Notes: generated by a model not told the origin, from the letters alone. A DNA stretch of 64,000 nucleotides from JAJRZX01 sp964407495 (GCA_964407495.1 CAYOVP010000002.1:1-64000), one strand, 5' to 3'. Shown: positions 25,253-34,367, counted from the stretch's first letter. Translations and numbers: made by a program.

Positions 25253-26023
25253 TCACATCACCCTGAGCAGTGCATATACATCTCTCCACATGCCATCAAT
25301 GGCACCCTCCACCGCACCTCCGAGAGAAGGCAAGGTAAGGTAGAGCACTATGAAACCCGCGGCTATGATGACGGCGAAGCCCACGACAAACATGTTGAGT
25401 TGAGGCACTGCCTTGGAGAGGATCCCCAGCGTCAGGTTCAGAAAGAAAACAACGGCCATGACCGGGGCAGAGAGCCTTAGCCCGAGCATGAAGATATCCT
25501 TAGAGACCCGGAGCACACCCTCGGCAAGCCCCCCGGAGAGGTGAAACCCAAAGGGTGGGATCAGGTCGAAACTCTTCTTTATTGTCATGATGACGAGGAG
25601 ATGACCATCGGCATCGAGAAATACGAGCATGGCAAGAAGCCCTGTGAGCCTGCCGAGAATGGAGATCTGGGCAGCGTTCACAGGGTCGTATACATTGGCC
25701 ATGGAGAGCCCCATCTGGTAGCCCATGATATGACCTGCGAACTCAACTCCGGTAAAGACAAAGTTCGTGGTAAGACCAATGGTAAAGCCCACGAGGACTT
25801 CTCCCGCAAGGCCCAGCGCAAGGGGAAGAATCCCGGAGGGCAAGGCCACCGGGCCTGCAAGCGGGGTGAGCAAGATGGCAAGGACTCCAACGAGCGCCAG
25901 TTTGAGCCGAACAGGGATGAAGACAAACCTGTAGAAGGGAAAGAGAAGGAGTATGGAGGCCGTCCTCACGAGTACGAAGAGAAAAGCCGGAGCCCCCTTT
26001 ATCAGCATTTCGACAAAGTCCAC
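25253..26023 (-). CDS. fliR: Flagellar export gate protein FliR
   Basis: A 256-residue membrane protein of the export gate that packs with FliP and FliQ. Five to six hydrophobic segments and the family stretches VGFTIGLTTNFVFTGVEFAGHIMGYQMGL and NVYDPV are clear. The start is GTG 26023, with AAGG about eight bases upstream. The gap to fliQ is five bases. Confidence 0.95.
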   Translation of the reverse strand: MDFVEMLIKGAPAFLFVLVRTASILLLFPFYRFVFIPVRLKLALVGVLAILLTPLAGPVALPSGILPLALGLAGEVLVGFTIGLTTNFVFTGVEFAGHIMGYQMGLSMANVYDPVNAAQISILGRLTGLLAMLVFLDADGHLLVIMTIKKSFDLIPPFGFHLSGGLAEGVLRVSKDIFMLGLRLSAPVMAVVFFLNLTLGILSKAVPQLNMFVVGFAVIIAAGFIVLYLTLPSLGGAVEGAIDGMWRDVYALLRVM

Positions 26024-26028
26024 TGCGC

Positions 26029-26301
26029 CTACCTTATGTACATTGGTATGTTCGTAATGAGCCCGCCCGTGTAGTCGAGCATGAGCCTCATCATCCAGGG
26101 CATGAAGAAAAGAAGCGCTATGAAGACGGCGATTATCTTGGGCACAAAGGTGAGGGTCATCTCCTGAATCTGCGTAAGGGCCTGGAAGATGCTCACCGCA
26201 AGTCCCACCACCATGCCCGCCACAAATACAGGGGCGCTAAGGAGCATGACCGTCTTTATGGCCTCCATGCCCATGGTGGAGACAAACTCTGTTGTTATCA
26301 C
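26029..26301 (-). CDS. fliQ: Flagellar export gate protein FliQ
   Basis: A 90-residue protein with two membrane helices, the usual FliQ size. The conserved VSIFQALTQIQEMTLTFVPK hairpin is present. GTG at 26301 is chosen because AAGGAGG lies four to five bases before it and the product then matches the family length; an ATG eight codons earlier would place that ribosome site inside the gene. Confidence 0.93.
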   Translation of the reverse strand: MITTEFVSTMGMEAIKTVMLLSAPVFVAGMVVGLAVSIFQALTQIQEMTLTFVPKIIAVFIALLFFMPWMMRLMLDYTGGLITNIPMYIR

Positions 26302-26328
26302 CTTTCCTCCTTTACGGGCATACATCTG

Positions 26329-27120
26329 TCAGGAAAAACTCTGCACGAGCGAGCCCACGAGCAGGTACCAACCGTCCACGAGGACAAAGAGTATGAGTTT
26401 GAAGGGAAGCGAAATCATAACCGGCGGGAGCATCATCATGCCCATGCTCATGAGTATGCCCGCCACTACCATATCGATTACGAGAAAGGGGAGGTATATG
26501 AGAAATCCTATCTGAAAGGCTGTCTTGAGTTCGCTCGTTATGAATGCCGGTATCACTGCCACAAGAGGGGCATCTTCTCTCCTTACGCCGGAGTCAGTGC
26601 CCGAGAGGCGGAGAAAAAGAGAGAGGTCCCGGCCCCTGATGTTACGGAGCATGAAGGCTCGAAGGGGCCCTGTAGCACGCGTGAGCGCACTCGCCTCGGT
26701 TATGGTGCCCTCGCTGTAGGGTGTTATGGCATCTCTCTTGATATCCATGAAGGTGGGGCGCATTACAAAGAGGGTAAGGAAGAGGGCTATCCCGATGAGG
26801 ACCTGGTTCGGAGGGACCTGTTGTACACCAAGGGCCTGGCGAATAAGCGAGAGGACGATGATGAGGCGCGTAAAGGAGGTCATGGTGATGAGTACGGCAG
26901 GGGCGAATGTTATGGCCGTAAGGAGTATGATTATGCGAAGCGCCGCAGTCATGCCGCCAGGCCCTGTCTCGCCGTTTATGGTGAGGCTCATGGAGGGAAT
27001 ACCCGGGCCCTCTGCCAGTGCTACCCCGCATAGGCCAAGGACAACCATGCCCAGAAGGAGACAGGGTAAGAACCATCTATCGAGACGTAAGCCAACTTTC
27101 TTCGCAAAGAAGACCTTCAT
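26329..27120 (-). CDS. fliP: Flagellar export gate protein FliP
   Basis: A 263-residue export-gate subunit with a cleavable signal peptide (about 1-36, ending near ALAEG), which is normal for FliP. Four membrane helices follow, with the signatures SFTRLIIVLSLIRQALGVQQVPPNQVLIGIAL and FQIGFLIYLPFLVIDMVVAGILMSMGMMMLPP. The ATG overlaps the fliO stop by four bases. Confidence 0.97.
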   Translation of the reverse strand: MKVFFAKKVGLRLDRWFLPCLLLGMVVLGLCGVALAEGPGIPSMSLTINGETGPGGMTAALRIIILLTAITFAPAVLITMTSFTRLIIVLSLIRQALGVQQVPPNQVLIGIALFLTLFVMRPTFMDIKRDAITPYSEGTITEASALTRATGPLRAFMLRNIRGRDLSLFLRLSGTDSGVRREDAPLVAVIPAFITSELKTAFQIGFLIYLPFLVIDMVVAGILMSMGMMMLPPVMISLPFKLILFVLVDGWYLLVGSLVQSFS

Positions 27121-27476
27121 CTTCCCACCCTTTCCCAGATCCCGAGGAGCGCGGCAAGCCCTCCCCCAGTGGCACTGCCACCACTGCCCCTGGCCCTGAG
27201 ATCCTTGATAACATCCTCGTCATCGATGCGCGTCAGGAGGCAGAGGGAGTTGGCGCAGACGCCTATTACGAGGACCTGGCCGGCCACCTCTACAACGGCT
27301 ATACTGCTCTTATGGGCAAGAAAAGACCTTGCAAGGACCCTCACCGCCCCGGGACCGCCCCTCTGCCCGGCCTTGCCAGATAGAAGCCTGAAGAAATAGA
27401 GCAGTGCCACGAGGAGCCCGATCACGAGGCCCAGGGCCAGGAGGGTGCGAAGCAGCATGTAGGAGTAATCGCTCAT
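27117..27476 (-). CDS. fliO: Flagellar export assembly protein FliO
   Basis: A 119-residue protein with one N-terminal membrane helix (about 8-30) and a small cytosolic domain with RVLARSFLAHKSSIAVVEVAGQVLVIGV, the FliO pattern. FliO helps assemble the FliP ring. Its ATG shares a base with the fliN stop (TGATG) and its stop overlaps fliP. Confidence 0.92.
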   Translation of the reverse strand: MSDYSYMLLRTLLALGLVIGLLVALLYFFRLLSGKAGQRGGPGAVRVLARSFLAHKSSIAVVEVAGQVLVIGVCANSLCLLTRIDDEDVIKDLRARGSGGSATGGGLAALLGIWERVGR

Positions 27477-28165
27477 CAGGCGAGCCTCTTTACCCTCTCC
27501 GTGGGGCTTATGATGTCCGTGAGCCTCACACCGAACTTCTCTTCCACCATTACCACCTCTCCGCGTGCAACGAGTCTGCCGTTCACGAGTATCTCCATGG
27601 GTTCTCCGGCCAACTTCTCCAGTTCCACCACAGAGCCCTGGCCGAGTTGAAGGATGTCCTTGATGATCATCTCTGCCCTGCCCAGTTCCACCGAGACAGT
27701 AACAGGTATGTCGAGTATCATCTCCATGTTGGCAAGGGCCTCGGTGGCATTGCCGCTGAGTTCGCTGAAGTCGGCAGGACGTGCCTCCACCTGCAGGGCA
27801 TCACCCCCCCCTGCACCGTCCCCTGCGGACTTCTCACCAGCAACGGACTCGCCCTCTCCCTCACCCCCTGCTCCTCCCCCCCCTGCTTCCTCGGCCTCCC
27901 TGAGTGCCGCGGCCCAGACATCGTCGTCTACGAGAGTGTCCTCGTCAACACCTTCATGGGCCGCGCCTCCGCCAGAGCCGTCAACGCCGGCTTCTTCCCC
28001 TCCTCCAGGCCCATCGCCATCTTCGGGCCCTGCGCCGTCGTTGCCATCAAGGCCCTCCCCGGCAGGAGAAGGCCCTGTCTCCTCACCACTTTCTGCCTCT
28101 GGGGCTTCGGCACCCCTGGCACCCTCTTGCTCGCCAAGGGCGTCCTTGTCCTCTTCCTCTGCCAT
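27476..28165 (-). CDS. fliN: Motor switch protein FliN with long acidic N-terminus
   Basis: A 229-residue C-ring protein. The real FliN/SpoA domain is at about 148-225 (ILDIPVTVSVELGRAEMII, LGQGSVVELEKLAGEPM, NGRLVARGEVVMVEEKFGVRLTDII). Before it lies about 130 residues of low complexity made mainly of Glu, Gly, Asp and Ala, much longer than the 50-60 residues usual in FliN and without any FliY/CheC motif. The ATG directly follows the fliM stop, so the extension seems genuine. Confidence 0.95.
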   Translation of the reverse strand: MAEEEDKDALGEQEGARGAEAPEAESGEETGPSPAGEGLDGNDGAGPEDGDGPGGGEEAGVDGSGGGAAHEGVDEDTLVDDDVWAAALREAEEAGGGGAGGEGEGESVAGEKSAGDGAGGGDALQVEARPADFSELSGNATEALANMEMILDIPVTVSVELGRAEMIIKDILQLGQGSVVELEKLAGEPMEILVNGRLVARGEVVMVEEKFGVRLTDIISPTERVKRLA

Positions 28166-28166
28166 C

Positions 28167-29168
28167 TCACTCTCCCCTGCTTATTATTGACTGAATCTCC
28201 AGTGCATAGTTGTTGCTCGATACCCCTGGCCTTGCCCAGAACCTGGGACAGCCCTCTATCCTGAACTCAAAGGGCTCATTCAACTTCCTATCGAGGATTA
28301 TTACGTCACCTGTCTTGAGGCTCACGAGTTCCGAGAGTTTTATCCTTGCCTCGCCCACCTCACTCATGACCTTGAGCGGCACGCGCTCGATATGGTGGCG
28401 GAGCCTCTCGCTCCAACTCGCATCCACCTCCACCACCCCTCCTCCCACCCTGCCGTAGAGTCTCTCCTTTATGGACTCTACACTCAGGTATGGGAGACAG
28501 AAAAAAAAGGCGTTCTTCTTGTCCGCTGGCGTAGACGACTCTATCTCCATATGAAAGGTCGATATGAGCATCACCTCCACCCCCTCTATGACGTTTACGA
28601 AATGGGGGTTCATCTCGAACTTCTCGAACCTGAACTCCACATCTGAGAGCGTCTTCCAGGCATCAGAGAAAGTACCGAGTATGACGTCCACTATCTTCCT
28701 GATCACCGCCTGCTCCACCTCGGTAAACTCCCGGCCCTCTATGCGCGTGTAGAACCTGCCCGTGCCGCCAAAAAAGTTGTCTACAATGAGATAGACAAGG
28801 CCGGGGTCCAAGACGAGAATACCGTGACCCTTCAAGGGCGGCATTGTGAAGACATTGATGCTCGAGGGCAGTATGAGGTTACGTACAAACTCCTCGTACT
28901 TTATGCTCTCTATGCCCTCGGCAGTTATCTCGACACCCTTTCTGATGACGTTCATGAGGGGCGTCCTCACGCGGTTGCAGAACTTCTCGTTCACCATCTC
29001 GAGGCCAGGCATCCTCCCCCGTACAGACCTCTCCTCACGGGTGAAATCATAGGGCACCACCCCCTCCGGGGTCTCTGCCTCTCCGTCATTGGACTCTATG
29101 ACCCCACCCGAGAGCCCTTGAAGAAGGGCATCTACCTCGCTCTGGTCGAGTATCTTCTCCTGCACCAC
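28167..29168 (-). CDS. fliM: Motor switch protein FliM
   Basis: A 333-residue C-ring protein that binds phosphorylated CheY. The N-terminal CheY-binding segment is LDQSEVDALLQGL (7-19); the middle CheC-like domain (about 50-230) contains the FliG-binding FFGGTGRF; the C-terminal SpoA domain (250-325) joins FliN. Two GTG codons in a row serve as start; the first is taken, four bases after the fliL stop. Confidence 0.96.
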   Translation of the reverse strand: MVQEKILDQSEVDALLQGLSGGVIESNDGEAETPEGVVPYDFTREERSVRGRMPGLEMVNEKFCNRVRTPLMNVIRKGVEITAEGIESIKYEEFVRNLILPSSINVFTMPPLKGHGILVLDPGLVYLIVDNFFGGTGRFYTRIEGREFTEVEQAVIRKIVDVILGTFSDAWKTLSDVEFRFEKFEMNPHFVNVIEGVEVMLISTFHMEIESSTPADKKNAFFFCLPYLSVESIKERLYGRVGGGVVEVDASWSERLRHHIERVPLKVMSEVGEARIKLSELVSLKTGDVIILDRKLNEPFEFRIEGCPRFWARPGVSSNNYALEIQSIISRGE

Positions 29169-29172
29169 AACC

Positions 29173-29733
29173 CTACTGGATTACGAAGTCGGTAAAATAG
29201 ACGCCACGGACGAGTGGCTCGTCAAAAAAGCGGTTGACCCTCTTTACTATCTCCTCACGCAGCCTGTACTTTCCTTCTACCGTGCCTATCTCGGCGTAGT
29301 TCTTGGAACTCAGGAGTATTATGAGCGAGTCCCGTATCCTCGGGAGTTGTCCCTTTATCTCGGGCTCGGCAGCATCGTCCTCTATCTCGAACTTTAGCGA
29401 TATCTTCAGATACCGCGTCCCGATATTGTCCTGAAGATTCACCACAAAGGGCGTCAAACTGAAAAAGGCCGGGCCATCTGCCCCACCCTCACCCTCGCCG
29501 CCCTTCTTCGAACCATGCCCCTTCTTGGTGCCATGGACCTTCTTTCCCGAATGCCCTTGCTCTGTACCAGCATCCTCTTCATCACCCTTGGGCCCAAGAA
29601 AGGTCTTATAGGCGAAAAAACCCCCGCCGCCAAGAAGCACTATTACAAGAGGAACGATTATGAGGATGAGTTTTCCCTTCTTCTTCTTTACCTCACCACC
29701 CTCTTCCTTGCCTTCCTGATCCTCTTCAGACAT
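29173..29733 (-). CDS. fliL: Flagellar basal-body protein FliL
   Basis: A 186-residue protein with a charged cytosolic start, one membrane helix (about 21-43) and a periplasmic FliL domain (about 85-186, FFSLTPFVVNLQDN ... VYFTDFVIQ) that surrounds the stator. Between helix and domain is a Lys/Gly/His-rich linker with repeated GKK/KGHG. The ATG at 29733 follows GAGGAGG; the longer frame upstream crosses the sigma-54 promoter and cannot be coding. First gene of the long run ending at motD. Confidence 0.95.
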   Translation of the reverse strand: MSEEDQEGKEEGGEVKKKKGKLILIIVPLVIVLLGGGGFFAYKTFLGPKGDEEDAGTEQGHSGKKVHGTKKGHGSKKGGEGEGGADGPAFFSLTPFVVNLQDNIGTRYLKISLKFEIEDDAAEPEIKGQLPRIRDSLIILLSSKNYAEIGTVEGKYRLREEIVKRVNRFFDEPLVRGVYFTDFVIQ

Positions 29734-29777
29734 ACCAGCCTCCTCGATTATTTCTTCATTTCTCTGGGGTAGGTAAG

Positions 29778-29793
29778 TGCAATCTCCGTGCCA
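29778..29793 (-). promoter_or_regulatory. Consensus sigma-54 promoter of the fliL run
   Basis: The minus strand reads TGGCACGGAGATTGCA, an exact match to TGGCACG-N4-TTGCA. Transcription would begin near 29767, 34 bases before the fliL ATG. Confidence 0.95.
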
Positions 29794-29866
29794 CGGCCAG
29801 GGGGGGGAAACCCGGGAGAATGAGAAAAGAGAAGAAGAAAAGGAGGGGGAAAAGGGGAAATTATAG

Positions 29867-29895
29867 AAAAAAAGATGCGGCCAGGGGCCGCATCT
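29867..29895 (-). terminator. Intrinsic terminator after flgE
   Basis: Perfect 10-bp stem (29873-29882 with 29886-29895, AGATGCGGCC arm), 3-base loop and seven U on the minus-strand RNA. It isolates fliK-flgD-flgE from the fliL promoter just downstream. The 150 bases between it and the flgE stop hold no gene. Confidence 0.95.
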
Positions 29896-30048
29896 GAGAA
29901 AAACCTTACCTTGTTTTCTTCTGGAAGGACGAATCAATAGAGGGAAAAGCAAGTTCAGCGCATGAGATGACTCGCCTTCACTACATGGTCACACAAGACA
30001 GGTGCTGTGAGAAGATAGAAAAAGGAATGCCAATATCCTTACCGTAGA

Positions 30049-31698
30049 CTATCTCTTCAGGTTCACGAGTTCGCCAAGGAGCGCGTCCGTGGTGGTGATG
30101 ATGCGCGAGTTGGCCTGAAACCCCCTCTGCGCAGTAATCATCTTTACGAACTCCTCGGCTATGTCCACTGTAGACAGTTCCAGTGTCGAGGCCCGGAGCA
30201 CACCCACCCCACCGCTCCCTGGTGCATTGAGAAGCCTCTGCCCAGAGGCCGAGGTCTCGGAGAAGAGCCCGCTCCCGTCTGAGGTGAGGCCAGTGATATT
30301 GGGAAAATCTGCGAGCATGATCCTGGCAATGGTCCTGTTCGTACCATTGGAGAAGACACCGGTAATAAGACCATCGGGCCCAACGTCGAGCCTCTGGAGG
30401 GTACCTGGAGCAAAGCCGTCCTGCTTGAGGCTGAGTAGCGAAGAGCCCACGCCATACTGCGTAGTACCGTCTGTGCCCGTACCCCCTGCCGTTATCCCTG
30501 TCCCGTAGTCAAAGGCAATCGTCTGGTCCTGCTGTACCCCTCCTGCAAAATCGAAACCTCCAGTGGGGTATGTTATGGCAGACTCGGAGTACAGGGCCCC
30601 TGTGTTGTCGAAAACAAGGGTGCCCTTGGCCTGCACCTCGTCTACGCCGCTCGTGCTGTCTCCTGCGCCCACCACAGAGAACCATTCCCACGTATTGCCC
30701 GTGGCTGCCACGTCCTTCTTTCTAAAATATGTAGTTATGACATGGGAGTTGCCGAGGGAATCGTATATGGTGACTGGTGCGGAAAAATTCGATGTCTCGC
30801 CCGCCTTTGCAAGGTCGAAGGCCCCGCCTGCCGTGTCACTCGTGTCGCTCGAACCAGCACCAATGGCACCGGAACTCACTGCATTGAAGCCAAGAAGCGT
30901 GGCCGATGTACTGGCAGACCAGTCAAGGGTAAGGGTTGTGCCATTACCGGCGTCATTGGCAAGAGTAAACTTGCCTGTCTTGGGATCATAACTCACGGTG
31001 TATGTATCTGTCGTACCGTTCTTTGCCTCGAGGGCAGACTTTATGGCCGCTGCCACTCCCCCGCCGTCATTGGCCGAGCCCGTGGCAAGGCCGCCGTCTG
31101 TCACGAGGCTCGCAGTGATGGGACCGCCGCCAACGTCGAAAACTATGGTATCGTTCACCCCTGCGGTAAATACATACCCTGTCACCGGTGCGTTAGAGTC
31201 GAGGTTGACAGAGAGATCAACCCTGGAAGTGGGGTTTGGAGGTACATTGTTCGTAGTAAGTTGTATATCTGTCATTGTGTTGCCAAGCACGCCCGAGGCA
31301 TTCGCCATGAAGCCCTGCAGGCGCAGGTTGTCGGGGTTTACAAGGTAGTTGTCCTTGTCCACGTGAAACTGCCCCGCCCGCGTGTACGAGGGCTTGCTGA
31401 GGGACGGGTTCTGGAGTACGAAAAACCCGGCGCCGCTTATTGCCATGTCAAAGGCATTGCCCGTGGTCTCCATGGCCCCCTGGTTGAAGAGGTGCTCCAC
31501 GCTCGTCATCTCCACGCCAAGGCCGATCTGCTTGGGGCTTCCCCCGGCGTTCAGCGTCTGGCTGAGGAGGTCGGAAAAGATAGCCCGGCTCGTCTTGAAC
31601 CCAATGGTGTTCACGTTTGCTATGTTGTTGCCCACAACGGATAGTTCCGAGAGGTTCGCGTTAAGCCCGCTTATGCCCGTAAAGAGTGATGTCTGCAC
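30049..31698 (-). CDS. flgE: Flagellar hook protein FlgE
   Basis: A 549-residue hook subunit. The N-terminal rod-like motif SLFTGISGLNANLSELSVVGNNIANVNTIGFK and the C-terminal helix VDIAEEFVKMITAQRGFQANSRIITTTDALL are both clear; a large variable middle (about 170-400) is rich in Gly, Ser, Thr and Asp as in surface-exposed hook domains. The start is GTG 31698 with GGAGG five bases upstream, which gives the proper N-terminus; the extra residues of the longer frame have no match. Last gene of fliK-flgD-flgE. Confidence 0.96.
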   Translation of the reverse strand: MQTSLFTGISGLNANLSELSVVGNNIANVNTIGFKTSRAIFSDLLSQTLNAGGSPKQIGLGVEMTSVEHLFNQGAMETTGNAFDMAISGAGFFVLQNPSLSKPSYTRAGQFHVDKDNYLVNPDNLRLQGFMANASGVLGNTMTDIQLTTNNVPPNPTSRVDLSVNLDSNAPVTGYVFTAGVNDTIVFDVGGGPITASLVTDGGLATGSANDGGGVAAAIKSALEAKNGTTDTYTVSYDPKTGKFTLANDAGNGTTLTLDWSASTSATLLGFNAVSSGAIGAGSSDTSDTAGGAFDLAKAGETSNFSAPVTIYDSLGNSHVITTYFRKKDVAATGNTWEWFSVVGAGDSTSGVDEVQAKGTLVFDNTGALYSESAITYPTGGFDFAGGVQQDQTIAFDYGTGITAGGTGTDGTTQYGVGSSLLSLKQDGFAPGTLQRLDVGPDGLITGVFSNGTNRTIARIMLADFPNITGLTSDGSGLFSETSASGQRLLNAPGSGGVGVLRASTLELSTVDIAEEFVKMITAQRGFQANSRIITTTDALLGELVNLKR

Positions 31699-31759
31699 TT
31701 CTGCCTCCTTTTTTGGTTTACCTGCAACATGAAAAAACTCAGTCGCGGCCCTCTCATCG

Positions 31760-32419
31760 TCAGAAAACCTCCCTGAGCCCCCCTGCCGCATACATTACCC
31801 CGCCAATGGAGAGCATTGGTTCCGTGCCGGAAAAATCCACCCCATCTACTACACCGCTTACAAAGGTGCTGAGTTCCTCACCAGGTCCATCACCGTTCTC
31901 AGCGGTTACGGTGAAGTCGTACCTTCCAGCCGGCAGGGCCTGGCCCTCTGCGTCCCTGCCATCCCAGACGAACTCATGGGCCCCGGGTGCAACCTTCTTC
32001 TCTGTCATGGTGCTCACGGCCTTTCCAGTGCTATCGTATACAGTGAGAGTGACGCTGCTTGCAGGCCCATCGAGTTCATACCCAAGGGCCCTGGGCTGGC
32101 CGTCGAAGAGAAGGGTTCCACCCTTTACGGTGGCATTCTTTCCTATGAGACCTGCCATGCCAAAGTTGGCCAGCGCGTCCATGGAACTCGATACGCCGGC
32201 AAAACTCTCGTTCAGGTTGTTTATGCCCTCGAGGGAACTGAACTGGGCCAGTTGCGCCACAAAGGCCGTATTGTCCGTTGGCGAGAGGGGGTCCTGGTTC
32301 TTGAGTTGCGTAACGAGAAGGTTTAGAAACATATCCGAGGAGACATTGGTCTTCTTATCCGTCACCCTCATCTCAACCCCTGCGGCCCCCTCTGTACTGC
32401 CCACCAGGTTTGTCTGCAT
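31760..32419 (-). CDS. flgD: Hook-capping scaffold protein FlgD
   Basis: A 219-residue scaffold needed for hook polymerisation. The conserved N-terminus DMFLNLLVTQLKNQDPLSPTDNTAFVAQLAQFSSLEGI is present, followed by a FlgD Ig/tudor-like part with YDSTGKAV and FVWDGRDAEGQALPAGRYDFTV. GGAGG precedes the ATG. It lies between fliK and flgE, with gaps of 89 and 61 bases. Confidence 0.96.
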   Translation of the reverse strand: MQTNLVGSTEGAAGVEMRVTDKKTNVSSDMFLNLLVTQLKNQDPLSPTDNTAFVAQLAQFSSLEGINNLNESFAGVSSSMDALANFGMAGLIGKNATVKGGTLLFDGQPRALGYELDGPASSVTLTVYDSTGKAVSTMTEKKVAPGAHEFVWDGRDAEGQALPAGRYDFTVTAENGDGPGEELSTFVSGVVDGVDFSGTEPMLSIGGVMYAAGGLREVF

Positions 32420-32508
32420 CGTATCTCCGCCTCCTCTATTATCCTTATTATTTCAATGCCCTCACTTAAGGTCCCTTCTCCCTCGCCTGCTCCGCCCACG
32501 CCTGATCG

Positions 32509-34140
32509 TCAGACGAAGAGGTCGAGTCTGCCCTGTCTTGTGCCGTAAGTCTCACCTCGCGTCAAGACCACAGGTGCGCCTCGTCCATCAACCCCTGGTA
32601 CCGGACCGGAGCGCCCCAGCGCCCCGTTCCATCGCCCACCCCTCTGCCCCTCTCTCTCGTTAGAGCGCTTCCCTCTGTCTCCCAAATTTTCATGCCCCCT
32701 GAGCACTACCTCGAGTCCGCCGAGTGTAAGGCCCTGTCTCAGGAGGTGCTCCCTGAGCCCCGGGGCATGGCCGTTAAGGAGTGCCATTACCCGTGCGTGC
32801 TCTACGACAAAATGTGCATCTACACTGCGCTCGCGAAGGTTTACCCTGATCCTCATCCTGCCGAGTTCAGGGGGGTCGAGTTCCATGGTGACCTCGCGAC
32901 GCGCCCTCGAAAGACTCAGGAGGAGGCCTTTTGCGGCCTTTTCCAGAAGGTCTGCGCCGCGCTGGCCAGGGTCCACCTGGGTAGGTATTGAAAGGCCCCT
33001 GGCCTTCTCTTCATGAGGGGGCATCACCCCTGCAAAGGAGATGGAGGACCCATCCGGGCCACTACTACGGGCCCGGCCCATAGTAGAGAGGGTGGCGTCC
33101 TCAGGCGCCGCATGGTTGAACCCCTGTAGGGAGGCCGCATCATCTCCCACCTCCACAACTCTAAAGCCATCGGCGCCTCCCCTTTTACGTACTTCCCCTT
33201 TATTCCCCCCTGCCAGGCCCTCTACTGAGCGCCTTGTCTCCCCCAAGGCCAATGCCCCTGCTCGGTGCCCCTTTACATGCCTCCTCCTTCCCGAACGCCT
33301 GGGTCTTGCACCCCTCCTGATACCCCCCCTGAGACCGGCACCAGTTCCCTTTCCAGCGCCGGAATGCATCATCTCCGTAGGAACTCCGGTGAGAAGACTC
33401 GGGCCTTCTTTCCCCATGGCCTGGGGTACAGGACTCAAGGTCCAAAGACCCCTTTTCTCGCCATGGCCGGCCACCCCGGCAGAGGCACCAGGTCCGGCCT
33501 CTTGGAGGGTAGCCACCTCGCCAGTACCGGCCCTTGTCTCTTGCAAGGGCTTCAGGGTGCCGGTACTCCACCTCAATCCGGCACCAGGGAGCCCTGCACC
33601 TCTCATCAACCTCATGGCCGCCCTTGTCCCTGCCTTTAGGGCCGCCTTTTCCAGTACGCACCTTGCCGATGGTTCAGCGCCATGATGAGGCAGAGTGGGG
33701 ATGCTATCACTACCAGTCCATGGCGTAATGGCGTTGGCCTGCATTTTATCGACAAGATGAAAGGCCGCCCCGGCCACACCCCCCTCGCCCTTGACGCCAA
33801 ACCAGTAGAGAGCCCTCTCCACTCCAGATGAATGATCTGATGCTTCTTCCCGCTTCTCACGCTCAACCACCCTCCTGCCATGCAGGCCCAGGGGGGGCAC
33901 CGCCCCCAGGGTGCGCTCCCCAGAAGGCGCCTTTTCTTTCACTGTCTCTTCCTCTCCAGGGCCCTGTACCTCTTCTCTCAAGGCATCGAGGCTTCCATCA
34001 AAGGACTCGAACCTGCCGGCAACTTTATCTCCCCCTGTCTTCAAGGAGGCCGATGAGGCTGCAAGCGGTTCTTCAGGAACTGCTTTTACTGGAGAAGACG
34101 AATAAACCGCAGGCAGTGGCGTGTTCTCGACTATTGTCAT
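32509..34140 (-). CDS. fliK: Hook-length control protein FliK
   Basis: A 543-residue secreted ruler protein. The first 400 residues are unordered, rich in Gly, Ala, Arg and Pro, as expected for the FliK ruler. The C-terminal Flg_hook domain (about 400-480) has VTMELDPPELGRMRIRVNL and HFVVEHARVMALLNGHAPGLREHLLRQGL, which switches FlhB specificity. The ATG at 34140 has GGAAGG just upstream. It is the first gene behind a sigma-54 promoter and is longer than the E. coli protein (405 residues). Confidence 0.93.
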   Translation of the reverse strand: MTIVENTPLPAVYSSSPVKAVPEEPLAASSASLKTGGDKVAGRFESFDGSLDALREEVQGPGEEETVKEKAPSGERTLGAVPPLGLHGRRVVEREKREEASDHSSGVERALYWFGVKGEGGVAGAAFHLVDKMQANAITPWTGSDSIPTLPHHGAEPSARCVLEKAALKAGTRAAMRLMRGAGLPGAGLRWSTGTLKPLQETRAGTGEVATLQEAGPGASAGVAGHGEKRGLWTLSPVPQAMGKEGPSLLTGVPTEMMHSGAGKGTGAGLRGGIRRGARPRRSGRRRHVKGHRAGALALGETRRSVEGLAGGNKGEVRKRGGADGFRVVEVGDDAASLQGFNHAAPEDATLSTMGRARSSGPDGSSISFAGVMPPHEEKARGLSIPTQVDPGQRGADLLEKAAKGLLLSLSRARREVTMELDPPELGRMRIRVNLRERSVDAHFVVEHARVMALLNGHAPGLREHLLRQGLTLGGLEVVLRGHENLGDRGKRSNEREGQRGGRWNGALGRSGPVPGVDGRGAPVVLTRGETYGTRQGRLDLFV

Positions 34141-34195
34141 TTTCCCTTCCAACTCGTCTTATGTTCCGAACCCCGTCAAGGCCGCTCTTTACATT

Positions 34196-34211
34196 AGCAA
34201 CGGCTGTGCCA
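34196..34211 (-). promoter_or_regulatory. Sigma-54 promoter of fliK-flgD-flgE
   Basis: The minus strand reads TGGCACAGCCGTTGCT, matching TGGCACG-N4-TTGCW at all but one position. Start of transcription near 34185, about 45 bases before the fliK ATG. Confidence 0.9.
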
Positions 34212-34299
34212 TGGAGAGGTCTCTCAAATAAACCACAACAAAAACAGAGTGTTACCTTGAAACTCTATAAAAGGACCCTAACTTTTCCCTGCAGATTCA

Positions 34300-34338
34300 T
34301 GGGGCAAGAATAGACCTGCCCCGGCAATCTTTGCCCCA
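34300..34338. promoter_or_regulatory. Inverted repeat upstream of the fliK promoter
   Basis: TGGGGCAA (34300-34307) and TTGCCCCA (34331-34338) form a perfect 8-base inverted repeat with a 23-base centre, about 90-140 bases upstream of the sigma-54 promoter, a usual distance for an enhancer site of an NtrC-type activator. A hairpin role is also possible. Confidence 0.45.
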
Positions 34339-34367
34339 TCTACAAGTGCCGTGGCCCTTGAATTTAC

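Noticed and set aside
27784..28165. FliN extension as a separate gene or frameshift
   Set aside because: The frame is continuous from an ATG at the fliM stop through the FliN domain, with no second start carrying a ribosome site.
29734..29952. N-terminal extension of FliL
   Set aside because: It spans an intrinsic terminator region and the consensus sigma-54 promoter; ATG 29733 has a strong ribosome site.
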